A stretch of 64,000 nucleotides of DNA from UBA2779 sp965232165. GTDB lineage: Bacteria > Spirochaetota > Spirochaetia > DSM-2461. Under the pieces are notes generated by a model. It made no database searches, was not told the DNA's origin, and saw nothing but the letters and a program-made list of their open reading frames with translations. Where the stretch lies: NCBI GenBank assembly GCA_965232165.1, contig CBDDOY010000001.1, positions 1,116,001 through 1,180,000 on the forward strand. Direction: 5' to 3'. Shown piece after piece: positions 9,298 through 17,735 of the stretch (positions are counted from its first letter, which is position 1; the number at the start of each line of letters is the position of its first letter). Position numbers and translations under genes: made by a program.

Positions 9298-9779
9298 TAT
9301 GATTCCTTCAGGTTTTTGCCGACATTCTCGCGAAGGATGGTCAATATTTCTGATTCTGACTGCGCCTCCGCTAGTGCTCTAAGAACATCCGTATCCTGAT
9401 AGGTGGTGATCAAGGTTTCCAGAAGATCGCCAATCTTTTTCTTTTCTTTCAAGGCAAACATGGATATGAGTCTTACAGGAATCTTTATTGCCGGTTCTCC
9501 CATAACGGAAAATTCCACATCCCTGGACAGCCGGGCGAAACATATTGCAGACTGATTAACATGAACCGCATCGGTGTGAGGAATGGCAATCTTCAAATCC
9601 GCCATGGGAAGCCCGGATGGGTAGCTGGCTTCCCTGTCCAGTATGACCTGGGTAAATGATTCCTTCACAAAGCCAAGGCTGTGCAGTTTTCCGGCCATAC
9701 ACCTAAGAGCGTCCTCTTTGGTATCGGCTTCAATATCCTTGAGAATGCATTCAGCTTTGAGAATATCATCAATTCTCAT
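9297..9779 (-). CDS. PTS EIIA component, fructose/galactitol type
   Basis: 160 residues from the ATG at 9779, preceded by AAGGGG; upstream in-frame codons lie in non-coding sequence. The phosphorylated histidine is H68 in the AIPHTDAVH motif typical of PTS_EIIA type 2 domains. The stop overlaps the ptsI start by one base (TAATG), so the two were translated in tandem. About 175 bases separate it from the IIC gene upstream. Confidence 0.88.
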   Translation of the reverse strand: MRIDDILKAECILKDIEADTKEDALRCMAGKLHSLGFVKESFTQVILDREASYPSGLPMADLKIAIPHTDAVHVNQSAICFARLSRDVEFSVMGEPAIKIPVRLISMFALKEKKKIGDLLETLITTYQDTDVLRALAEAQSESEILTILRENVGKNLKES

Positions 9780-9953
9780 GAGAACCCCTTGGGTACTGTC
9801 TTTCACCTCCCCGCAAGGCGGAAGACAGTGCGGTCCTTTGATATCCTGCGCCGTTCCTCTGCTCCAATCCCTCAAACGCGCTCAGCCGCAGGCTGAAACA
9901 GGTTTCATGAAACATATCAAACACGCTGTGGATATTCAAAAGACCTTTTTGAA

Positions 9954-11345
9954 TCATTTTTCCTCGTCGTAACCGGCTAATTTATGCCAGCGCGCGGGCT
10001 GTTTTTTCAGCCGCCACCAAAGTACGGCGAGTACGGCCGCCACAAGGATGTTTCCAATCCAGAAATTGTCGGAGACAGCGAGAAACAATGCCGGAATCCA
10101 GTTGCCTCCGTCGCAAATTGAGGTTACCAGATTAGCGCCTTCGGGAAAATCAAAGTTGGCATTTTTCGCCGCTGCGGTGGTTCCCTCTGCCAGATAGTTC
10201 ATGATGTAGATGGAGGGAATCATGTAGACGGTCGAAATTATAATGGACCTGAAGACATTGGCCTTCACAATCGGTATAACCAGCACTACGAGAAAGGGAA
10301 TAACTGCCAAATCTCCAAAAGGAATCACCTTGTTGCCTGGCAGGAGCACTGCAAGGACAATCGTGATCGGCACCATGAGCAGTCCGGTGGCTATCGCCGT
10401 AGGATGACCGACAACGATGGCAGAGTCCAATCCGATGAAGATTTCCCTTTTCCCGGCGCGCTTTTGAAGGAATTCCCGCGCGGCCTCGGACAGGGGGATA
10501 AGGCCCTCCATCAGCAGTGCCACCATCCTCGGCATAAGGACCATAACCGCTCCCAGTGAAATACCGTTTAACAGCATTTTGCCGAGCCATTCATTCCAGG
10601 AACCGATGCCCATGTGGGCAACAGCGGAAAGAATTAGGCCAATCACCAGTCCCATAATAAGAGGTTCTCCCATGATGCCGAACTTCTTTCTGATAGTATC
10701 GGGATCGCCTTTAATTTTTGACAAACCGGGAATATGATCGATAAACCAGTTGATGACAATGGCGTAAGGCACTGCAGCGTCGGAAAAACCATGGGGAATG
10801 GAAATACCCGGAAGACCCATGGTCTGCTGAATCGCAGGTCCTGTCCAGTCGGCCAGAAACAGCATAGCCGCCGAAAAAATGAGTGCAGAAATCAGTCTGT
10901 ACCAAATATTGCCGGTAGCCCAATGAACCAGTCCGCCAACAAAAGCAAAGTGCCAATAGTTCCAAATATCAATATTGATGGTCTTAGTAACTCTGGCGAA
11001 CAACAAAAGCAGGTTCAGCAGAATGCCGATAGGTATGATAAGGGTTGAAATCTTCGAGGCAAAGGCAATGGAGGCGCATGCCGGTCAGCCTACATCTATG
11101 ATGTCAAGATTCAAATTGAAGCGTTTAACCATGCCTTGGGACACCGGGCCAATAGTATCCATCAGAAGCCCAATGACAAGATTGAGTCCTATAAACCCCA
11201 CGCCAAACATAAGCGAGGAACGAAGCGCCTTGCCCGGTTTAGCTCCAAATATCATTGAAAGCAGGAAGAGGATAATCGGAAGAAGAACCGACGCTCCCAA
11301 TCCCAGAAAGAAATCGACTGCCGATTTCAATATTGTTAATTCCAT
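9954..11345 (-). pseudogene. PTS EIIC, galactitol (GatC) family, with an internal UGA stop
   Basis: A single frame of about 463 codons starting MELTILKSAVDFFLGLG is interrupted only by a TGA at 11085-11087. The stop sits where the family has Trp (LDIIDVG-stop-PACASIAFASK), so a TGG to TGA change is likely. The remainder is a typical multi-spanning IIC with HGFSDAAVPYAIVINWFID, GIMGEPLIMGLVIGL and DSAIVVGHPTAIATG. It would transport and phosphorylate a polyol. Both halves are otherwise well kept, so the mutation is recent, or the base is a sequencing error. Confidence 0.85.
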
Positions 11346-11384
11346 AATCTTCTCCTTGAATTAAGAATTACTCAGTCTTTATAT

Positions 11385-11595
11385 TCAGTCTTTGAGCGTG
11401 TCCGGCAAATTCCTTACGCTTCCATCGCCACTCGAAACAGGCCACTTGCCATGAAATACATCTTTGGAACGCTCTTCCTTGCCCTTACACAGAGCAGTTT
11501 TTGCAAAAATTTTGGTATCTTTGGAATGGTGATTAAATACCTCATGCAGTCTAAGGGCATACAGTAAAACGGATATTGTTGTTTACCTCATGCAT
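11385..11595 (-). pseudogene. Short degraded reading frame upstream of the PTS operon
   Basis: An ATG at 11595 directly follows AGGAGGT and reads MHEVNNNIRFTV. One base further out of frame the reading continues ALRLHEVFNHHSKDTKIFA to a TGA at 11385. One inserted base would explain the break. The product would be about 69 residues. I do not recognise it. It may be a leader or a small PTS-linked protein. Confidence 0.35.
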
Positions 11596-11759
11596 ACCTC
11601 CTACAGGACACCAATGACAGTTGTACCATAGCAGTTTTCAGGGCCCCTTTTTGTTTTTGGCTGCATTAAGATAGTTTCCTCTGAAGTGAGCTTTTTGTCA
11701 AGACACTTTTTTTAGTGATGAGTGCTGAATGATGGAAAGGGGGCAGATGCCGTTCCGGA

Positions 11760-12690
11760 AGGGGCGGAGAATTGAGAATGGAGAATCTCTCAATATAAAT
11801 GTTATCTAAAGCACGACTCTGTTCATCTATGCTGATACGAACTATTTCTCCTTCAGGAAGGGAGGTTAACCCGTTACTTGTGAACTGGCGACCTGAGCCG
11901 TGTTGAAGTTTTCTGATATTCGTAACTCATCATACTGCATTCCATAACGGATGCTGTATCCATTGCGTTACTAGTATTTCAGGTAAGAATTTTTCGGCTG
12001 TACAGAGTGATGATTGCTACGATATATACTATGCCTCCGGAAGACCAATGCAGGTGATGTCATCGGGATAATAGTCTTGATCCTTGGTTCTGTCATAAAC
12101 CTGTAAACCCTTTTAAGTGATGTTTCATGGCTCATATTCTTATCAGGATGATTGTAAGCTTGTCCATAACCGTAGAAGGGAGGGGTCTTCTCCCACAGCT
12201 TCCTGATTTCCTTCTCCAGATTGTCCTGAAACAGAAACAGTTGGATCCGTTTGCTCTTGATAACAAAACCAATTGTGGATTTTGCCCAGTAAACGGCACT
12301 GTCGAGTTATGCTTAAATCATCATGAACCGGTTCAATCATAGCTTCACTGGTGTCCCATTTCCTTAGTGTTTTTTTGAAAAGTTATTTTCTGAATGCAGT
12401 TTTCCGATCTGTTTGCAAAGCTCATCTCGCTTTTTTCACGGATCCTTTTTATTCTCTGAGTTTCCATTCCGAAAAGCTGAATCGACATTGTCAGGAATCT
12501 CTCTTTTCCGCTTCAGCTATCTCGTTTGAAGGAGCTTAAGGTTTCCTTAATCTATTCTGCCGATTGTTTTTCTTCTCGAATCGCCATGGACGTTATTCTG
12601 CCTTTTTTTGAATCTCTCCACTTTTTGCACATCTGATGGACTCCTCTGCCGTTCATATTTACAGTGATTTCTAATTTAGAAGCGATAGCT
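11760..12690 (-). mobile_element. IS3-family insertion sequence remnant
   Basis: Reading the minus strand across frames gives pieces of an IS3-type element in order. OrfA-like pieces come first (QEAIASKLEI, MCKKWRDSKKG, then QIGKLHSENNFLKKTLRKW). The OrfB start follows (AMIEPVHDDLSITRQCRLLGK), then LYGYGQ, KRVYRFMTEPRIKTI, and near 11800 the C-terminal RISIDEQSRALDNIYIERFS. Several frameshifts and an internal deletion that removes most of the DDE domain make it dead. No terminal inverted repeats were found. Confidence 0.7.
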
Positions 12691-12879
12691 TCCTGGGAAC
12701 ACGAAGGGCCGAGGGGAAACGCCCCAAAGCACTGATAACAATTGGCATATTGGATAGAACAAGAACTCCTGGCTCAAGAGATAGAAGTGATTAAGTCAGA
12801 GGATATCTGCCCCATGGTCCCTCATAAGCAGAGGGGAGAGAATATCTATATCAAATTACAGCAGATGGCTAATTACCTA

Positions 12880-12908
12880 TTGACACAATTCTCAAACTTT
12901 GATTTACT
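12880..12908 (+). promoter_or_regulatory. Promoter of the tracrRNA
   Basis: TTGACA at 12880-12885, exactly 17 bases, then TTTACT at 12903-12908. The predicted start near 12915 coincides with the beginning of the anti-repeat, so transcription would give a short tracrRNA with almost no extra 5' sequence. Confidence 0.75.
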
Positions 12909-12911
12909 TTG

Positions 12912-13007
12912 TTTAATCGCTTTGAGAAACGGTTCAACCCGTTAACAAAGCCTTCCATAAGGATGGCTGTAAGATGAAAAAGGGTGCTCCGGCGCCCTTT
13001 CTTTTTT
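12912..13007 (+). ncRNA. tracrRNA of the type II-C CRISPR system
   Basis: The anti-repeat (12912-12946) matches the plus-strand form of the CRISPR repeat with a few differences (AATCGCTTTGAGAAACGGTT against AATCGCTTTGAAAAATGGTT), so it pairs with crRNA read from the minus strand, with one bulge near the GUUG end. It is followed by a short hairpin (12949-12968, AGCCTTCC-ATAA-GGATGGCT) and a strong terminator hairpin. The RNA would be about 93 nt. It ends directly against the cas9 ribosome site, so cas9 has no room for a separate promoter after it. cas9 must be read through from tracrRNA or from an upstream start. Confidence 0.9.
12979..13007 (+). terminator. Rho-independent terminator of tracrRNA
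   Basis: A nine-base-pair stem (AAAGGGTGC / GCGCCCTTT with one G-T pair) and TCCG loop are followed by C and six T. It lies between the tracrRNA and the GGGGGA ribosome site of cas9. Confidence 0.85.
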
Positions 13008-13017
13008 GGGGGAAACC

Positions 13018-16000
13018 ATGGAATACCGGCTCGGTTTGGATTTAGGCACTAATTCTATTGGGTGGGCTTTGTGGAAGACGCTGGACGGCAGCCCTGCAGA
13101 TTTAATCGATATGGGAGTCCGCATCTTTTCGGATGGCTGTGATGCCAAGAGTGGGGAATCTTTGGCCGTTACCCGCCGAGAAGCCAGAGGCAGCCGCAGA
13201 CTTCGGATGCGTACAAAACGCCGGCAGAATTCTCTACTTCACCTCCTTCGCCAATGTGAATTGCTCCCGGAAGATAAAAAGGCTTTTAAGAACGTCCTGG
13301 ATACCACCGATCCATATAGGCTACGCTATGAAGCCCTAAGACGGGGATTGAAGCCGTATGAACTTGGGCGAATCCTCTTTCAATTAGGACAACGCCGCGG
13401 TTTCAAGAGTAATCGAATTCTCTCCGTGCAGGAAGATGGCGGAAATATATCCAAAGAAGAAAAAGAGTCTATGGTATCAATTGGGAAGCTGAAAGAAGAT
13501 ATGAGGAACACGCAGATTTCCCGGAATATGGACAGACCCATTACTCTTGGAGAGTTTTTATACTTACAGAATGAAGAAGACAGCCTACGGTTCAAGAAAA
13601 CCTCTTCTTGGCGAGCCGACAGAAACATGTATTCCTCCGAATGGGATGAAATAAAAAAAGCACAGGAGAAATTTAATCCAGACTTTGCCAATAAGCTGCC
13701 TTGGGAAAAAATGAAGGATTGTGTGTTTTACCAACGGGCTCTGCAAGCGCAGGAACGGGGCAGATGCACCCTGTACCCATCTGAGATACGGGCCTATAAA
13801 GCCCTGCCGTCTTTTCAGAATTACAGAATACTGCAAACTCTCCACAATCTCGAGTATCAACTTCCAAGTGAACAGTTCACCCTCAGCCACAATGAAATTC
13901 AACGAGCTTTTTCGAGTTTGCAGGGCCAAAACACCATGTCATTCACTAGAGTTGCCGGTATTCTGGGCTATCCAAATGGGGGGCGGTTCAATTTTGAATC
14001 GGAAAAACGGACAAAGTTAAATGGCAATGAAACGGCCTATATAATGCAGAAGCCAGGCCATTTGAAAGGTTTCTGGAATCAGTTCGATGCCGAAGAGCAG
14101 GACAGATTAGTTGAGTGGCTTCTTTCTGCACAGCGGGAAGACTGGGTAAAGGCGGAGGAATGGATGCGGGGAAAGGGAATTCCCGAAGAAAACCTACAAG
14201 CCGTCTTAAAAGCGTCATTCCCTGCTGGAGTGGGCAATCTATCCGCTTTAGCCATGAGAAAACTGAACGAGAGAATGTTAAATCATGGGGAAGACTATGC
14301 AAAGGCTTGCGAGTCTCTGGGCGTGCATCATAGTGACCATGCCTATAAGGGAGAATTGCTTAATGAGCTGCCATACTATGGAAAGATATTGAGTCAGTCC
14401 TGCGTGGCCATTCCTGAACGCAGGGGTAAGAGCATAGACCCGGACGAAAAGGAGCATGGGAAGATTGGAAACCCACGTGTACATGTTGCACTGCGGCAGC
14501 TTCAAAAAGTGGTAAATGCCATTATTGAGCGTTATGGCCGTCCAGAATCCATTACGATTGAGGTTACACGGGAACTGAAGAGTAGCCGCGACAGCCGTGC
14601 GGAGATGACAAAGCGGCAGGCCCTGGCCCAAAAGGATAACGAGGATATCAATAAGTTCTATCGGGGAAATGGATTCGAGCATCCAGGCAGGAAGGATCGG
14701 CAGAAGTACAAACTTTGGAAAGAACTCAGTATTGGAGCCAGCCATACCTGTCTGTATTGCGGTAAAAATATTGGCATTCATCAACTTCTTACCGCGGAAA
14801 CCGAAGTGGATCATATTTTGCCATTCTCCCAGACATTGGATGACGGCATGGCCAACAAGACCGTTGTCCATCGGCAGTGTAACCAGGAAAAGGGAAACAG
14901 AACTCCGTATGATGCCTTTGCGTCAAACCCTGATCGATGGAAAGGAATTGAAGAACGGCTTCTGGCCAATCCTCATATAAGAAATGCCAAACGGCTTCGC
15001 TTCAGGGCTGACGCATTGAATAAATATAAAAGCGAAAAGTCCTTTCTTGCGCGACATGGCAATGATACAGCTTATATAAGCCGAAGTGCCCGAATCTATC
15101 TGGCTGTGATTTGCCCATTCAGCAAGATTTTTCTAAGTCCTGGAATTCTTACAGACATGCTTCGGGGTAGTTTGAATCTCAATTACCTTCTCAACAATGG
15201 CAAAACCAGTGTTGAACGCAAGTGGAAGAAGAATCGTTCCGATCATCGGCATCATGCTGTCGATGCCCTTGTGATTGGACTCCTGAGTCCGTCTTATCTC
15301 CAGAAGATGGCAAAGATGAATCAGCGTATAACGAACCTGCACGACTCCGTTAAACAAGGAAGGGTTTATCTGGCAACACCCCCGCTTCCAGTCAGTCACG
15401 ATAGAATAGAGAAGATGCTGGATGCCAGCCTCATCTCCTTCAAGCCCGACCATGGACGGAATGGTGTATTCTTCAACGATAAAGCGATGGGTCTATCCCA
15501 TAAGGATCGCTCCGTGGCTTTTCAGAAGTTAAATCAAAACGACTACATCCTGGATGATGAAATTCGAGATAACTTGCAATCTCAGAAGGCCGACAGTCTC
15601 AAGGAGAAAAAGTCCAACTTGCTTAAGGAGAATCCCATACTTGACACCAAGGAGATATTGGTAAGAAATTTCTACTGGACAACCCGAAAAGAGTTAATCA
15701 CCCTCAAAGAAAACGAAATTAAACATGTATATGACGATGATACAAAACAGGCCCTGGAACAGGTGAGAGAGCAGCCAGGTAAATGGAAAGAGAATCTGAA
15801 AAAATTCTGCCTTGAGAAAGGCTGCTGGCGAATTAAATTTATCCCCAAGGCACAAAAAGCCTTTGCCCTGCCATTGGAGTTTCCCCTGCATTCCCTGGAT
15901 GCTCAAACCGCAGCTTTCCGAGATATTCCGGTTCAAAAGGGATATGCTCCGGGTGAATACTGCATGTGCATTATTTGGGCTATGCCTGACAAGCAGCTTA

Positions 16001-16380
16001 GCCCACACTTCTACACCTACTTTGAGATGCAGTTGAGTGCCGTTAAGAATAGCGAGCTGTTCAAACCCCATCCGGCCGCCAGAAAATGCGTACAGGTGTT
16101 CAAGCAGGATGTGCTGCTTCTTGAGCCGAAGAACGGCGCCCCGCCTTTTTATGTCAGGGTCGCGGGGTTCGATATTGAAAAAAACCGATTGGATTTACAA
16201 CCTATTTACGCCGCCAAAGATCATGTCGAATGGCGTAAGCACACAAATCCCGGCAGGGTTTCCTGGAATATTGGCAACAATAGCAAGCATAATTATAAGA
16301 CAATAAATACCATATTCAAGAGATATTATGTTAAAAAGGCAGGATTGGATGTACTGGGAAAACCCATATATCGCCGATAA
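13018..16380 (+). CDS. cas9: CRISPR-associated endonuclease Cas9 (type II-C)
   Basis: 1120 residues from the ATG at 13018, preceded by GGGGGA. It has RuvC-I with D8 (LGLDLGTNSIGW), an Arg-rich bridge helix (REARGSRRLRMRTKRRQN), RuvC-II with E515 (SITIEVTREL), an HNH domain with D598-H599 (VDHILPFSQ) and the NQEKGNRTPY end, and RuvC-III with H746 and D749 (HHAVDAL). All catalytic residues are present. The HNH domain also contains C578-x2-C581 and H618-x2-C621, spaced like a zinc knuckle. The size and the absence of csn2 or cas4 fit subtype II-C. cas1 follows after six bases. It cuts DNA matched by crRNA; the PAM cannot be read from this window. Confidence 0.97.
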   Translation: MEYRLGLDLGTNSIGWALWKTLDGSPADLIDMGVRIFSDGCDAKSGESLAVTRREARGSRRLRMRTKRRQNSLLHLLRQCELLPEDKKAFKNVLDTTDPYRLRYEALRRGLKPYELGRILFQLGQRRGFKSNRILSVQEDGGNISKEEKESMVSIGKLKEDMRNTQISRNMDRPITLGEFLYLQNEEDSLRFKKTSSWRADRNMYSSEWDEIKKAQEKFNPDFANKLPWEKMKDCVFYQRALQAQERGRCTLYPSEIRAYKALPSFQNYRILQTLHNLEYQLPSEQFTLSHNEIQRAFSSLQGQNTMSFTRVAGILGYPNGGRFNFESEKRTKLNGNETAYIMQKPGHLKGFWNQFDAEEQDRLVEWLLSAQREDWVKAEEWMRGKGIPEENLQAVLKASFPAGVGNLSALAMRKLNERMLNHGEDYAKACESLGVHHSDHAYKGELLNELPYYGKILSQSCVAIPERRGKSIDPDEKEHGKIGNPRVHVALRQLQKVVNAIIERYGRPESITIEVTRELKSSRDSRAEMTKRQALAQKDNEDINKFYRGNGFEHPGRKDRQKYKLWKELSIGASHTCLYCGKNIGIHQLLTAETEVDHILPFSQTLDDGMANKTVVHRQCNQEKGNRTPYDAFASNPDRWKGIEERLLANPHIRNAKRLRFRADALNKYKSEKSFLARHGNDTAYISRSARIYLAVICPFSKIFLSPGILTDMLRGSLNLNYLLNNGKTSVERKWKKNRSDHRHHAVDALVIGLLSPSYLQKMAKMNQRITNLHDSVKQGRVYLATPPLPVSHDRIEKMLDASLISFKPDHGRNGVFFNDKAMGLSHKDRSVAFQKLNQNDYILDDEIRDNLQSQKADSLKEKKSNLLKENPILDTKEILVRNFYWTTRKELITLKENEIKHVYDDDTKQALEQVREQPGKWKENLKKFCLEKGCWRIKFIPKAQKAFALPLEFPLHSLDAQTAAFRDIPVQKGYAPGEYCMCIIWAMPDKQLSPHFYTYFEMQLSAVKNSELFKPHPAARKCVQVFKQDVLLLEPKNGAPPFYVRVAGFDIEKNRLDLQPIYAAKDHVEWRKHTNPGRVSWNIGNNSKHNYKTINTIFKRYYVKKAGLDVLGKPIYRR

Positions 16381-16386
16381 AGAGGT

Positions 16387-17337
16387 ATGCCCCGGCGTAT
16401 TGTTGAAATAACTCGGGAAGGAGCCTATCTTAGTGCCTATCGCGGTTTTCTCACAATTTCCAGAAACCGAAGTGAAATTGATCGCGTTCCCCTCTCCGAC
16501 ATTGGGGTTTTACTGATTACGGCCCAGGGCGCCAGCTTCTCAAAGGCCCTTATCAACCGGTTAACCGAGACAGGCTGTATTATGCTTCTCTGCGACCAGT
16601 CATATTCGCCCAGTTCCTATACTCTGCCCCTTCAGGGCAACTGTGATAGCGCCGCCCGAATACGATTACAGGCCGGCGTTAGTCAACCTCTAAGAAAGCG
16701 TCTTTGGCAGAAAATCGTTCAGGCAAAAATCAGGAACCAGGCCCAGTTGCTTATCTGCACTGCGCATCAGGAGACAGCAGAAAAATTGCAACAGATGGCA
16801 AAAGATGTTCAGAGTGGAGATGCCACCAACAGGGAGGCGATGGCATCCCGGGCCTACTGGCAAACTCTGTTCGGCTCGGATTTCCGCCGAGATCAGAACC
16901 TGCATGATGCCAACCGGTTTCTGAATTACGGCTATGCCATAACCCGTTCGCTTGTTGCCCGCTCTCTGGTAGGAACCGGACTTCATCCAAGTTTTGGTCT
17001 GCACCATAAGAGCAGGATGAATTTCTTTGCCCTCGTGGACGATCTTCATGAACCGCTCCGTCCCTTTATTGATGCCATTGTGTATAATATCGAACCCGAT
17101 GAGCGGGATGGAGGGGAAGTCGATAAACATCATAAGACTATTTTGACCCGTCTTATCTGGACAGATTTTCAGAGTCAAAATGGACTGACGCCTTTAATCA
17201 ATCTTTGTGAAACCTACTGCTACTCTCTGCACCGGAGTTATGAACTTAAGAAATCTGTACTTGAGATACCTGTCTGGAAGGGGCAAGCTGCCGTTCGGGA
17301 GGTGATTGAAACTTGTTTCTCAGTGGATATAAACTGA
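16387..17337 (+). CDS. cas1: CRISPR-associated endonuclease Cas1
   Basis: 316 residues. Typical type II Cas1: N-terminal beta domain (RRIVEITREGAYLSAYRGF, then VPLSDIGVLLI), and the alpha-helical catalytic domain with the ALINRL segment, RFLNYGYAITRSLVARSLVGTGLHPSFG and LVDDLHEPLRPFID. The metal-binding Glu (NREAMASRAYW), His (GLHPSFGLHHKS) and Asp positions appear present. With Cas2 it inserts new spacers. Its TGA overlaps the cas2 ATG by one base. Confidence 0.95.
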   Translation: MPRRIVEITREGAYLSAYRGFLTISRNRSEIDRVPLSDIGVLLITAQGASFSKALINRLTETGCIMLLCDQSYSPSSYTLPLQGNCDSAARIRLQAGVSQPLRKRLWQKIVQAKIRNQAQLLICTAHQETAEKLQQMAKDVQSGDATNREAMASRAYWQTLFGSDFRRDQNLHDANRFLNYGYAITRSLVARSLVGTGLHPSFGLHHKSRMNFFALVDDLHEPLRPFIDAIVYNIEPDERDGGEVDKHHKTILTRLIWTDFQSQNGLTPLINLCETYCYSLHRSYELKKSVLEIPVWKGQAAVREVIETCFSVDIN

Positions 17338-17642
17338 TGTGGTTACTGGTTATGTTTGATCTGCCTGTGGTTAAACCCGATGAACGCAAGAATGCTGCGG
17401 CATTCCGCAACTACCTTCTTGATGAGGGATTTTTCATGGCTCAGTACTCTGTATACATGAAGGCATTATCCGGTAAGGTGATGGGGGAAGCCGTGGAACG
17501 GCGTATCCGTAACGCCTTGCCGCCGACAGGGAGAGTGGATATAATCTCCATTACGGATAAACAGTATGAAAGTATGCGTTCTTATATCGGACATAACAGC
17601 CGCCCGCAAAAAAAGACCTATACTCAACTGCTATTGTTCTGA
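17337..17642 (+). CDS. cas2: CRISPR-associated endoribonuclease Cas2
   Basis: 101 residues starting MWLLVMFDLPVVKPDERK at 17337, which makes a TGATG junction with cas1. The LVMFDLPV beta strand with the conserved Asp, the FRNYLLDEGFFMAQYSVYMK segment and a C-terminal VDIISITDKQYESM fit Cas2 of type II systems. It forms the core of the spacer-integration complex with Cas1. Confidence 0.95.
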   Translation: MWLLVMFDLPVVKPDERKNAAAFRNYLLDEGFFMAQYSVYMKALSGKVMGEAVERRIRNALPPTGRVDIISITDKQYESMRSYIGHNSRPQKKTYTQLLLF

Positions 17643-17705
17643 GAATAGTTCCTTTTTTCTCCGAAAGACTGCCCTGAAACATGGCTCTAGTGCCGCTAAA
17701 TCCAC

Positions 17706-17735
17706 ACTAGGGCACCTTTTTCAAGGTGCCCTAGT
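17706..17735. terminator. Perfect 13-bp hairpin between cas2 and the array
   Basis: ACTAGGGCACCTT and AAGGTGCCCTAGT pair perfectly around a four-base loop. The right arm takes in the first three bases of the first CRISPR repeat. It sits where plus-strand cas transcripts and minus-strand array transcripts converge, so it may stop both, though neither side has a clear T run. The arm resembles the ends of the family A repeats (GGGCACCTCTA), so it may instead be a collapsed MITE. Confidence 0.5.

Noticed and set aside
8422..11087. UGA recoding (Trp, Gly or selenocysteine) as an explanation for in-frame UGA in ptsI and the IIC gene
   Set aside because: The two UGAs fall at different expected residues, frameshifts and a UAG are also present, no selenocysteine hairpin was seen, and UGA ends many intact genes here.
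12742..12945. A 67-codon open frame ending in the tracrRNA
   Set aside because: It starts at TTG without a ribosome site and its last codons are the anti-repeat.
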